In this document: positions 25,991 through 34,208 of the stretch, piece after piece
How the letters are laid out: each line of letters starts with the position of its first letter
How positions within the stretch are numbered: position 1 is the first letter of the stretch
Assembly: GCF_000960995.1 (NCBI RefSeq)
Contig: NZ_CP009435.1
Location: forward strand, 2,666,001 to 2,730,000
Length of the DNA: 64,000 nt
Reading direction: 5' to 3'
DNA from: Burkholderia glumae LMG 2196 = ATCC 33617
GTDB lineage: Bacteria > Pseudomonadota > Gammaproteobacteria > Burkholderiales > Burkholderiaceae
Position numbers and translations under genes: made by a program
The notes under the pieces: generated by a model
What the model saw: the letters and a program-made list of their open reading frames with translations, nothing else
Told to the model about the DNA's origin: nothing
Database searches by the model: none

Positions 25991-28635
25991 CCCGCGTGCC
26001 TCTGCCACCAGGGCGCGAGCGTCAGGGCGGCGAAAATGACCAGCCAGACCAGGTCGACGAAATGCCAGTAGAGCGCGCCGATCGTCAGCGCGGCGTGGCG
26101 GTGGCCGTCGAACGCGCGCAGGCCGGTGCAGACGGCCAGCAGCGCCAGCATCAGCAGGCCGGCGAAGAGGTGGGCCAGATGGAATCCGGTGATCGTGAAA
26201 TAGAGGCTGCCGTACAGATGCGTGGCGGGACCGTAGCCACGCTCGTGCCATTCGTGCAGCTGCACCAGCGCGAACGCGGTGCCGAGGGCGAGCGCGAGCA
26301 CCAGCATCGTCACCGCGTGCCGGCGGCGGCCGGCGCGCACGGCGCGTTCGGCCAGCCACACGCAGCCGCTGCTCGACAGCAGCACCGCGGTGTTGATGGC
26401 CGGTAGCGCGATGGTCGGCGCGCCTTCCGGCGGCCAGACGGCGCTGGTCTGCGATTGCAGGTAGAAATAGCAGAACAGCAGATAGCCGAACAGGCCGGCC
26501 TCGGTGACGATCAGCGTGACCACGCCCCACCAGCCGCTCGCGTGCTCGCCGGCGCTGGCGACCGGCAGCGCCGTTTGGCACGGCACGGGGGCGCCCGCAG
26601 GGAACGCGGGCGGCAGCCGCGCCGCGGCGCGCGACTCCGGTGCCGCCTGGCGCGCCGGCGCTCCCGCCCGCGCGCGCTGGCCGAGCGAGTCGCGCGGCCA
26701 CAGCCAGAACCCGAGCGCCGCGGCGCAGCCGGCCGCCGCCAGCGCCGCGAGCGTGGGCGAGCGCACCAGCAGGGCCGCGCCGAGCAGGGTGGCCAGCGAT
26801 GCCAGCACGAACGGCACGGCACTGTCGGCGGGCATCTTCAGGATCGCGTCCGGCCGCGCGGCCAGCGGCGTGACCGCCAGCGCCTCGCGGCCCTCGTGGA
26901 GCCGATAGCCGACCTGCAGGCTGGAGCGTCGCGCCGCGTCGGCCGGCTCCCACATTGGATGGCGCGAGCCGATCAGCGGCAGCGTCGCGAAGTTGTAGAC
27001 GGGCGCGGGCGAGGGCACCGACCACTCGAGGCCGGGCGCGCGCCACGGGTTCGCGCCGGCGCGGCGGCCGCGCCGCGCGCTCACCAGCGCGTTGGCGACG
27101 AACATCAGGGTGCCGGCGCCGAACACGAACGCGCCGATCGTCGACAGCAGGTTCGAGGTGTTCCAGCCCATCCCGGCGGGATAGGTATAGATGCGGCGCG
27201 GCATGCCCAGCAAGCCGGAGACGTGCATCGGAAAGAAGCCGAGGTTGAAGCCGATCGCGATCACCCAGAACGTGGCGCGGCCGAATCGCTCGTTCATCAG
27301 GCGGCCGGTGAACTTCGGGAACCAGTAGGTGATGCCGCCCAGCACCGGGAACACGTTGATGCCGAGCAGCACGTAGTGCAGGTGCGCCACCACGAAGTAG
27401 GTGTCGGTCAGCTGCCAGTCGAGCGGCACGGCGGCCGTCATCACGCCCGAGACGCCGCCCACCGTGAACATCAGCACGAAGCCGGCGAAGTAGAGAAACG
27501 GCGTGCGGAACACCGGCCGCCCGGTCCAGATCGTCGCGATCCAGGCGAACACGGCCACCGCGCTCGGAATCGAGATCAGCATGCTGGCCGCGCCGAAGAA
27601 CGCCAGCGCGAGCGGCGCGATGCCGGTGGCGAACATGTGATGCACCCAGACCTCGAAGCCCACCAGCATGGTGGCGACGGTCGAGACCGCCACCGCCTCG
27701 TAGGCCACCAGCGGGCGCCGGCAGAAGGTGGGCAGCGCGTCCGAGACGATCCCCATGGCCGGCAGCACCACCACGTACACCCAGGGATGCGCGAACATCC
27801 AGAACAGGTGCTGCCAGAGCAGCGGCCGGCCGTCGCGGGCGACGTCGAAGAAGTGGGTGCCGGCGTTGCGGTCCATCCAGAGCAGGAAGAACGCGAGGCT
27901 CACCGAGGGCACGGCGAGCAGGTTCGCCACCGAGGCCGTCAGCGTGCCCCACACGATGATCGGCAGGCGGTCCACCGACATGCCGTGGGCGCGCATGCGC
28001 AGCAGCGTGACGATGAAGTTCGCCGCGCCGCCGGTGGTCGAGATGCCGAGCAGGATCATGCCGATCGCGTAGATGTCGAGGTTCACGCCGCGGCTGTAGT
28101 CGAGCGAGGCGAGCGGGACGTAGTTGAACCAGCCCGCGTCGGGCGCCGCGCCGAGTGGAAAGCTCGCGTACAGGAACAGTCCGGCGCCCAGGAACGACCA
28201 GTACGAGAACGCGTTCAGGCGCGGGAACGCCATGTCGCGCGAGCCGAGCATCAGCGGCCAGAGATAGTTCGCGAAGCCCGACAGCACCGGCAGGGCGTAA
28301 AGAAAGATCATCGTCACGCCGTGCATCGTGAACAGCGCGTCGTACTGCTGCGGCGTGAGCACGCTGGCCTCGGGCCGCGCGAGTTGCACGCGCATCACCA
28401 GCGCCTCCGCGCCGCCGGCCAGCAGGAACGCGAACGCGGTCACGATGTAGCGCAGGCCGATGCGTTTGTGATCGACGGTGGCGAGCCAGCCGCGCAGGCC
28501 GGGCGGCGATTCCCATAATTGCGCGAGCGCCCTCGCCTCGGCGGAATCGGGTGTGATCGCGTCGAGTTCGGGGCGGCGGGCGAGCGGCGGCGGGCGCGTG
28601 GCGGTGGCGGTGGCGGTGGCGGGGCGGGGCGGCAT
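25987..28635 (-). CDS. ctaD: Cytochrome c oxidase, fused subunit I + subunit III (caa3 type)
   Basis: 882 aa. Subunit I occupies about 45-560: heme ligand His105 (TMHG), Cu_B ligands His283, His332-His333, the heme-ligand region 'AHLHYVLLG', and cross-link Tyr287. Subunit III occupies about 690-882 ('WGVVTLIVTEAGLFGYLLFCYFYL', 'LYFTITGFHLAHLFAGL') and has five helices, as in other fusions. Unusual: the helix VI motif reads HPWVY, not HPEVY, so the D-channel Glu is Trp285; the K-channel 'FKTP' reads 'FRTP'. Residues 6-14 are an Ala-Thr run from a GTGGCG hexanucleotide repeat. The stop overlaps the next gene (ATGA). It follows coxB by 7 bp. Confidence 0.92.
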   Translation of the reverse strand: MPPRPATATATATRPPPLARRPELDAITPDSAEARALAQLWESPPGLRGWLATVDHKRIGLRYIVTAFAFLLAGGAEALVMRVQLARPEASVLTPQQYDALFTMHGVTMIFLYALPVLSGFANYLWPLMLGSRDMAFPRLNAFSYWSFLGAGLFLYASFPLGAAPDAGWFNYVPLASLDYSRGVNLDIYAIGMILLGISTTGGAANFIVTLLRMRAHGMSVDRLPIIVWGTLTASVANLLAVPSVSLAFFLLWMDRNAGTHFFDVARDGRPLLWQHLFWMFAHPWVYVVVLPAMGIVSDALPTFCRRPLVAYEAVAVSTVATMLVGFEVWVHHMFATGIAPLALAFFGAASMLISIPSAVAVFAWIATIWTGRPVFRTPFLYFAGFVLMFTVGGVSGVMTAAVPLDWQLTDTYFVVAHLHYVLLGINVFPVLGGITYWFPKFTGRLMNERFGRATFWVIAIGFNLGFFPMHVSGLLGMPRRIYTYPAGMGWNTSNLLSTIGAFVFGAGTLMFVANALVSARRGRRAGANPWRAPGLEWSVPSPAPVYNFATLPLIGSRHPMWEPADAARRSSLQVGYRLHEGREALAVTPLAARPDAILKMPADSAVPFVLASLATLLGAALLVRSPTLAALAAAGCAAALGFWLWPRDSLGQRARAGAPARQAAPESRAAARLPPAFPAGAPVPCQTALPVASAGEHASGWWGVVTLIVTEAGLFGYLLFCYFYLQSQTSAVWPPEGAPTIALPAINTAVLLSSSGCVWLAERAVRAGRRRHAVTMLVLALALGTAFALVQLHEWHERGYGPATHLYGSLYFTITGFHLAHLFAGLLMLALLAVCTGLRAFDGHRHAALTIGALYWHFVDLVWLVIFAALTLAPWWQRHAG
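28598..28621. repeat. Four tandem GTGGCG hexamers inside the ctaD start region
   Basis: Perfect (GTGGCG)4 on the plus strand encodes alternating Ala-Thr near the N-terminus of the oxidase fusion. Copy changes keep the frame, so it would vary only linker length. Confidence 0.8.
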
Positions 28636-28642
28636 CGGCGGC

Positions 28643-29698
28643 TCAGTGCAGGGTGGCGAGATAGGCGGCCAGCGCATCGGCGTCGCCGGCGTCGAGCGCG
28701 ATCGACGGCATCGCGCTGCCGGGCTTGAGCTGCTGCGCCTGCGCGATCCAGCGGCGCAGGTTGGCGGGGGTGTTGGCGAACGTGCCGGCCGCGAGCAGCC
28801 GGCGCGCGCCCAGATGCGTGAGATCCGGCCCGGCGCTGCCGGCCGCCTCGCTGCCGCGGATCGCATGGCATCCGGCGCAGCGCGCCGCGAACACGGCCTG
28901 GCCGCGCCGCGCCTGGGCCGTGCGCGGCGCCTCGGCCGGCCGGCGCTGCGCGGCGAGCCATGCGCGATAGGCATCGGGCGGCTGCGCGATCACCTCGAAG
29001 GCCATGTGCGCGTGCTGCACGCCGCAGTATTGCGAGCACTGGCCGCGGTAGACGCCCGGCTGGTCCGCCTGCAGCCACTGGTGGTTGGTCTGGCCGGGAA
29101 TGGCCTGCGTCTTGCCGGCCAGTTGCGGCACCCAGAACGCGTGGATCACGTCGGCGCTGTGCAGCTCGATCCGCACCGGCTCGCCGACCGGGATGTGAAT
29201 CTCGTTGGCGGTCACCATCGCGGCGCCGTGCCCGTCCTGGGCCGGATAGGCGGCGCGCCACCACCAGTCGTAGGCGCTCACCACGATCGTCAGCGCCGGC
29301 CGGCGCGGCGGCGCGGCCACCATGCCGAGCACGCGCAGCATCGCCACCGTGGCCGCGAACAGCAGCAGCGTCGAGACGAGCGTGCCGCCGACCACCATCG
29401 TCAGGCCGCCGCGCCCGTCGCGCCGGCCGCGCCGCCAGATCGCCAGCGCCAGCAGCACGGCGATCACCAGGCACACGCCCGCCTCCAGCGCGATCAGGGC
29501 CCAGCCCAGCACCAGCACCGGCCGCGCGGCCGGCCCCGCCGCGTGCGCGATATAGGCCAGCGGCCGCGCGCCTTGGGCCGCCTCTGCGGCGGCACGCGCC
29601 GGCAGGCCGGCGGCGAGACCACCGCAGCCGGCATAGCGCGCGACGGCGTGCAGGTCCGCGCGCGGCCTGCGCCGTGCGTCACGCTGCCGGGCGGGCAC
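28643..29698 (-). CDS. coxB: Cytochrome c oxidase subunit II with C-terminal cytochrome c domain
   Basis: 351 aa from a GTG at 29698. A possible lipobox YAGC (Cys25) and two membrane helices (about 60-88 and 100-125) precede the periplasmic Cu_A domain, whose ligands His186, Cys221, Cys225, His229 and Met232 are all present (GQCSQYCGVQHAHM). A heme c site CAGCH lies at 274-278, making this a caa3-type subunit. The aromatic 'YDWWWRAAYP' patch for electron entry is conserved. No ATG occurs in frame near the expected N-terminus and no strong ribosome site is visible, so the start is the weak point. First gene of the leftward oxidase operon. Confidence 0.88.
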   Translation of the reverse strand: MPARQRDARRRPRADLHAVARYAGCGGLAAGLPARAAAEAAQGARPLAYIAHAAGPAARPVLVLGWALIALEAGVCLVIAVLLALAIWRRGRRDGRGGLTMVVGGTLVSTLLLFAATVAMLRVLGMVAAPPRRPALTIVVSAYDWWWRAAYPAQDGHGAAMVTANEIHIPVGEPVRIELHSADVIHAFWVPQLAGKTQAIPGQTNHQWLQADQPGVYRGQCSQYCGVQHAHMAFEVIAQPPDAYRAWLAAQRRPAEAPRTAQARRGQAVFAARCAGCHAIRGSEAAGSAGPDLTHLGARRLLAAGTFANTPANLRRWIAQAQQLKPGSAMPSIALDAGDADALAAYLATLH

Positions 29699-30313
29699 GG
29701 CCGGGCCCGCGGCGCGGGGACCGCCGCGCGGCGAGCGGCGACAGGCCGGCCGCTCGTGCGCGGCGGCGTGCCCCAGGGCGGGCGGGAACGGAAGGCAGCG
29801 GACCGGCAAATCGGGTCTCCCGGAACAGGGCGCCGCGGCGCGGCGCCGATGCCGAGACGGCGAGCAATCCGCATGCGCGGCACGATCGCGGCGCGCGGCG
29901 CGGCCGGCGGCGCCACCGCCGGCACGGCTTACAAGCGTTTGTACAAAAGCCGGCCGCAAGGCGGCACGGCCGCGGTGCCGCGCGCCGCGGGGACGGTCCG
30001 CCCCGCCCCTGCGCCTGCGCGCAGCGCATCCTGGCCGGCCGGTTCCGGCCGATTCCGGCCCGGACTTCGTTGCGCATGCAAGCAGTGGCGGCGGCACGCA
30101 GGATGCGGCGGCGCGATCCGTTTGCATCCGCAGGCTTGCAATATCGCGTTTGCCCGCTGCAAAAATATCCGGGCGCCGGCACATCCGCCGCGCCGTGCCG
30201 GCCGCCGCCGAAGCCCGCCGGGCCTGCGGCGCGGGCCGGGGCGGCCGCTGCCCGGGATGCGGCACGAAGCTTGCGGTGGCGAGCGGGTGACCATTCATGA
30301 CGAGGATTCGACG
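29699..30313. other. Divergent control region between coxB and the 30.3-kb membrane protein gene
   Basis: 615 bp with no supportable gene. It contains the palindrome at 29929-29944 and a second AT-richer patch at about 30130-30170. The leftward oxidase operon and the rightward membrane-protein/GT2/PIG-L genes start from it. Confidence 0.6.
29929..29944. promoter_or_regulatory. Palindromic operator candidate, copy 1
   Basis: TTACAAGCGTTTGTAC: half-sites TTACAA and (T)TTGTA around a short spacer. Fifteen of sixteen bases equal the reverse complement of the site at 47240-47255. It lies about 230 bp before coxB and 370 bp before the rightward gene. The regulator is unknown. Confidence 0.6.
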
Positions 30314-30694
30314 ATGCCGAAGACCCCCGGCAAGACCAGCAGCTTCGCGATCGCCACCGGCGTGGTCGTGGTGGGCGTGGTCGCCTACATGGCCTACATG
30401 GTCAGCTCGGGCACCCAGCGCAGCGAGGCCATCGAGGACACGCAGCGCGCCGACCGCTTCGTCGCGGCATGCGGGCGCCTCGACCGTGACCAAGGCATTC
30501 CCGATTGCGTCCGGTACTACAACGACACGCTGGGCGTGGTGTACGCCGACAAGAGCGGCAAGTGGCCGTTCGTGGGCGGCCCGAGCCAGGCCGATTACGA
30601 GGCCACCTACCGCAAGCTCGCGGACAAGACGCGCGCCTACAACGACCGCACCGGCGAGGCCTCGCAGAAGCTCGACCTGCGTCCGTACCGATGA
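30314..30694 (+). CDS. Single-pass membrane protein of unknown function (126 aa)
   Basis: A short cytoplasmic N-terminus, one hydrophobic segment (about 11-31, 'FAIATGVVVVGVVAYMAYMV') and a 90-residue hydrophilic domain with two Cys (in 'AACGRLDRDQGIPDCVRYY') and several Tyr, probably periplasmic with a disulfide. No family recognised. It is the first gene after the divergent control region shared with the oxidase operon and lies 121 bp before the GT2 gene. The GTG at 30287 region is in frame but adds only a few residues. Confidence 0.65.
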   Translation: MPKTPGKTSSFAIATGVVVVGVVAYMAYMVSSGTQRSEAIEDTQRADRFVAACGRLDRDQGIPDCVRYYNDTLGVVYADKSGKWPFVGGPSQADYEATYRKLADKTRAYNDRTGEASQKLDLRPYR

Positions 30695-30815
30695 CGCCGG
30701 CGGCGCGGCCCCGCGCGTGGCTCGGCCGGGTTCGACTTCCCGCTCCGGTGATGGCGCCGGCGCCTCTCCAGCATGCCGGCCCGCGCCGGCGCTGTTTCCA
30801 TGGCAAGGAGCCTTC

Positions 30816-31541
30816 ATGATCGGCGTCGCGATTCCCGCCCACAACGAAGCGCGCCGTCTCGCGCGATGCCTGGCGGCGGCCGGCGCGGCCGCGCGGCATC
30901 CGGCGTTGCGCGGCGAGCCCGTGCGCATCGTGGTGGTGCTCGACAGTTGCAGCGACGCGTCGCCGCGCATCGCCGCGCGCCATGGCGTGGAGACGGTGGT
31001 GGTGCAGGCGCGCAACGTCGGCACCGCCCGCGCGGCCGGCGCCGACCTGCTGCTGCGCCACGGCGCGCGCTGGCTGGCGTTCACCGATGCCGACAGCCGG
31101 GTGGCGCCCGACTGGCTCGTCGCGCAGCTGGCGCTCGGCGCCGACGCCGTGTGCGGCACGGTGGCCGTGGGCGACTGGCGCGGCCATCCGGCGAGCGTCG
31201 TCGAGGCATGGCGGCACCGCTACCGCGACGCCGACGGCCACCGGCACGTGCATGGCGCCAACCTCGGCGTCAGCGCGGACGCCTACCTTCGCGCCGGCGG
31301 CTTCCCGCCGCTGGCCTGCGACGAGGACGTCGCATTGGTGGAGCGGCTGGCCGGCGCCGGCGCGCGCATCGCCTGGAGCGCCGCGCCGCGCGTGACCACC
31401 AGCGCGCGCACCGACCCGCGCGCGCGCGGCGGCTTCGGCGACACGCTCGCGGCATGGGCGGGCAGGGGCCTCGACACGCTGCGTGCCGAGAACGGCGTGG
31501 CGATGAGCGAGGCGGTGCCGGCGGCCGATGCGCCCGCATGA
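30816..31541 (+). CDS. Glycosyltransferase family 2
   Basis: 241 aa, GT-A fold. It begins 'IGVAIPAHNEARRLARCL', has 'VVLDSCSDAS' for nucleotide binding and the DxD-type 'FTDADSRV', followed by 'HVHGANLGVSADAYLRAGGFPPLACDEDVAL', the acceptor/catalytic ED region. Shine-Dalgarno AAGGAG. Its ATGA end overlaps the deacetylase start, so the two are coupled. Together with the deacetylase, methyltransferase and acyl-CoA-dehydrogenase-like genes it makes a four-gene group that recurs in proteobacteria without a known product (from memory). Confidence 0.9.
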   Translation: MIGVAIPAHNEARRLARCLAAAGAAARHPALRGEPVRIVVVLDSCSDASPRIAARHGVETVVVQARNVGTARAAGADLLLRHGARWLAFTDADSRVAPDWLVAQLALGADAVCGTVAVGDWRGHPASVVEAWRHRYRDADGHRHVHGANLGVSADAYLRAGGFPPLACDEDVALVERLAGAGARIAWSAAPRVTTSARTDPRARGGFGDTLAAWAGRGLDTLRAENGVAMSEAVPAADAPA

Positions 31542-32356
31542 GCACCGTCCCGCGTCGCGGCCGCCCGGGGTTCGAGCCGCCGCGCGGCGCAGCCGGCACG
31601 ATGCCTGCGGGCCGGCGCGCTTGGTCCCGCACGGGCGCCGCGGCCGTGCGGGCGGCGCTGGATGCCCGTGCCCCGCTGTTCGTGGTGTCGCCGCATCTGG
31701 ACGATGCCGTGTTCGGCTGCGCGTCGCTGCTCGCCACGCGGCCCGGCACGGTGGTCTGCACCGTGTTCGCGGGCCTGCCCGCGCCGCCGCAATGCCGGCC
31801 CTGGGACGCGGCAGGCGGCTTCGCCGATTCCACGGCGGCACTGCGCGAGCGCATCCGTGAGGATGACGAAGCGCTGCGGATCTGCGGTGCGCGCGGCCTG
31901 CGGCTGCCGTTTCTGGACGGCCAGTACGGGCCGCCGCCCGGCCAGCAAGCCCTGGCACGCGCGCTGGCCGCGCAGCTGGCGCGCTGCCCGGGCGCCGTGC
32001 CGCTGGTCCCGCTCGGCCTGCACCATCCCGACCATCGCTGCGTGGCCGACGCCTGGCAGCTGCTGGCGCGGCGGCAGCGGCGGCGGGCCTGGCTCGTCTA
32101 CGAAGAGGCGATCCATCGCGGCGTTCCCGGCGTGACGGCCGCGCGCCTGCACCGCCTGGAGCGGGCGGGCTGGCGCCTCACGCCGCTGCGGGCCGGCTGG
32201 AGCGCCGCGCGCGGCGGCGAGCCGGCCCGCGCCGTCAGGCGGCGCGCGATCGCGGCCTATGCGAGCCAGCTGCGCGCGTTCGGCGACGCGCGGCTGGCCG
32301 ATCTGGACGCGCCCGAGCGCTACTGGCTCGCCGAGCGCCGCGCCCGGACGCGCTGA
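31538..32356 (+). CDS. PIG-L family N-acetylglucosaminyl-type deacetylase
   Basis: 272 aa. Zinc-binding motif '[13 protein letters not shown]' (HxDD) and the downstream His of 'PLGLHHPDHRCVADA' identify a LmbE/PIG-L deacetylase, which removes N-acetyl from sugar substrates such as GlcNAc-containing glycans or small-molecule conjugates. The first 45 residues are a basic Pro/Arg-rich extension. It overlaps the GT2 gene by 4 bp and converges on the methyltransferase gene with an 8-bp gap. A second PIG-L gene lies at 51.2-52.0 kb. Confidence 0.88.
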   Translation: MSTVPRRGRPGFEPPRGAAGTMPAGRRAWSRTGAAAVRAALDARAPLFVVSPHLDDAVFGCASLLATRPGTVVCTVFAGLPAPPQCRPWDAAGGFADSTAALRERIREDDEALRICGARGLRLPFLDGQYGPPPGQQALARALAAQLARCPGAVPLVPLGLHHPDHRCVADAWQLLARRQRRRAWLVYEEAIHRGVPGVTAARLHRLERAGWRLTPLRAGWSAARGGEPARAVRRRAIAAYASQLRAFGDARLADLDAPERYWLAERRARTR

Positions 32357-32364
32357 GGGCGCGC

Positions 32365-32991
32365 TCAGCGCCGCGCCGCAGGCGGGGCCTCGGCGCTCCA
32401 CACCTCGAGCAGGAAATCGGCGTCGTCCACCCGCGTGCGCGCATGCAGCCCGGCCTGCCGCGCGGCCTGCGCGAACAGCGCGTGGACCGCGGCAGCGCTC
32501 AGCATCATGTCCTCGGCGCCGTGGCGCCAGTGACAGCACGCCAGCGTGCCGTCGGCGTCGAGCGCCGCGCAGGCGAGCCGCGCAAGTTGCGCGCAGCGCG
32601 AGGCATCGAGGTAGTAGGCGAACTCGCTGATGACGACCAGATCGAAACGGCCCTCCGGCCAGTCCTCGGGCATGGTCCGCAGCTCGACGCTGGCCTGCGC
32701 GAATCCGGCCAGACGCGCGCGCGCGAGCGCGGCGGCGCTAGGCGCGAAGTCGGCGCACCGCAGCAGCTCGCAGCGCGGCGCGAGGCAGGCCGACAGCTCG
32801 CCGTTCGCGCAGCCGGGCTCGAAGCCGCGCCGATAGCGTTCGCGCGGCAGCGCGGCCAGCATCAGCGCGCGCTTGCGCGTCTCGTACCAGCTCGTGCGGT
32901 AGTGCCACGGGTCCGCCTGCTGCGCGAACTTCGCCTCGAAATGCTCGCGAGCGGCGCGGCGCGGCCCCCCGTCTTCGTCGGCGTCGGCCAT
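32365..32991 (-). CDS. SAM-dependent methyltransferase, NodS-like
   Basis: 208 aa, class I methyltransferase. The SAM-binding motif I is 'GFEPGCANGELSACLA', followed by 'CADFAPSAAALARAR' and motif IV 'FDLVVISEFAYYL'; the N-terminal 'ADPWHYRTSWYETRKRALML' is typical of the NodS group that N-methylates deacetylated chito-oligosaccharides. The real acceptor here is unknown. It starts 11 bp after the acyl-CoA-dehydrogenase-like gene and ends the long leftward operon. Confidence 0.8.
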   Translation of the reverse strand: MADADEDGGPRRAAREHFEAKFAQQADPWHYRTSWYETRKRALMLAALPRERYRRGFEPGCANGELSACLAPRCELLRCADFAPSAAALARARLAGFAQASVELRTMPEDWPEGRFDLVVISEFAYYLDASRCAQLARLACAALDADGTLACCHWRHGAEDMMLSAAAVHALFAQAARQAGLHARTRVDDADFLLEVWSAEAPPAARR

Positions 32992-33002
32992 GGAGCGCGC
33001 CC

Positions 33003-34154
33003 TCACAGCGGCCACGGTGCGGGCTCGGTCGCCACGGTTGCGCCGAGCACGGCCAGGTCGCGTTCGGCGTGGCTCTGGCGCAGGAACACCGGCAGGTCGG
33101 CCGCCATCTGCGCGAACCAGCGGTCGCGGCACAGCGGGCCGGCGCCGAGCCCATGCGCGCTCGCGCGCAGCACCGCCTCGGCCGCGTGTTCCACCGCGCC
33201 GCGCGCGCGCAGCGCGAGCGCCATGGCGCTGGCCTGGGGGCGGGCGTCGATCTGCTGCGCCGCCTCGCGCAGCAGCGCGCGCGCGGCGCAGAGCGCCACG
33301 TCGGCGGCGCCCAGGTGGGCGCGCAGATGCGGGTCGTCGCGCCGCGCGGCGGCGTCGCGCAGGCGCTCGGCCAGCGCCGCCGCGGCGCCGTACCAGCAGG
33401 CGGCGATGCCGGCGCCGCCCTGCCAGAAGCCGGGGCGCGCCAGATAGGCCCCGCTCGCGCCGACCAGCCGCGCGCGCGCGTTCACCAGATCGATCTCGAC
33501 GCTCTGCGTGGCGCGCATGCCGAGCGCCTCCCAGCCGCGCCCGCTGACCGTCACGCCGGGCTGCCGCATCGACAGCAGGGCCAGCTCGTCGCGCCCGTCG
33601 GCGCCGACGCAGGTGACGAGCGCCGCGTCCACGAAGTGCGCGCCCGAGCACCAGGGCTTGCTGCCGGTGAGCCGCACGTAGCGGCCTGCGGGACGGGCGT
33701 CGGGTGAGATGTCGTGGGCCAGGTCGCGCGCGACGATGCGCAGCTCGTCGCGCGGCGCGCGCGCGGCCCAGACCGCCAGCAGCGCGCCGCCGCTGGCCGC
33801 TTGCGCGCCGCCGGCGGCCGTGCCCAATTCGTCGAGAATCGCGAGCGCGTCGGCATGGGCCTCGTAGATTTTCGCGAGCGGCAGGTCGAGCGCGGCCAGC
33901 TCGGCCAGCAAGCGCCAGCGCGCGAGTGTGTGGCCGCCGCCGGGGCGCGGCGGCGGCAAGGCGGCCGCCGCGCGGCGAGCGGCCACCGCCAGCGCGGCCT
34001 CGTCGAGCGGCAGCGTCAGGCCCTCGAGCAGCGCGTCGGGACGGACGGCCTGCGCGGCCGGCACGCGCGCATCGGGCGCGGCGGCGCCGGGCGCCGGCCG
34101 CTGCATGGGGTGCGGGCCGCAGGCTGGGGGACGTTCCGGAGTGGTCGGCGTCAT
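33003..34154 (-). CDS. Acyl-CoA-dehydrogenase-like flavoprotein
   Basis: 383 aa with the acyl-CoA dehydrogenase fold order: helical N-terminal half, beta domain 'LTGSKPWCSGAHFVDAALVTC' and 'GVTVSGRGWEALGMRATQSVEI', then C-terminal helices. The general-base Glu of classical enzymes is not obvious. The first 45 residues are Pro/Ala-rich. In this setting, beside GT2, PIG-L and methyltransferase genes, it may oxidise a carrier-bound or conjugated intermediate rather than a fatty acid. The ATG at 34154 has GAGGAA upstream; a TTG six codons earlier is possible. Confidence 0.75.
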   Translation of the reverse strand: MTPTTPERPPACGPHPMQRPAPGAAAPDARVPAAQAVRPDALLEGLTLPLDEAALAVAARRAAAALPPPRPGGGHTLARWRLLAELAALDLPLAKIYEAHADALAILDELGTAAGGAQAASGGALLAVWAARAPRDELRIVARDLAHDISPDARPAGRYVRLTGSKPWCSGAHFVDAALVTCVGADGRDELALLSMRQPGVTVSGRGWEALGMRATQSVEIDLVNARARLVGASGAYLARPGFWQGGAGIAACWYGAAAALAERLRDAAARRDDPHLRAHLGAADVALCAARALLREAAQQIDARPQASAMALALRARGAVEHAAEAVLRASAHGLGAGPLCRDRWFAQMAADLPVFLRQSHAERDLAVLGATVATEPAPWPL

Positions 34155-34208
34155 GGCGGGGTTCCTCGTCAACAGGGATGAGCGGCGTGCCGCCGCGCGG
34201 CGCGCCGC

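Noticed and set aside
30297..31541. Long frame starting at 30297 as the GT2 gene
   Set aside because: The first 170 codons are a frame-shifted reading of the small membrane protein gene; the real GT2 start at 30816 has AAGGAG.
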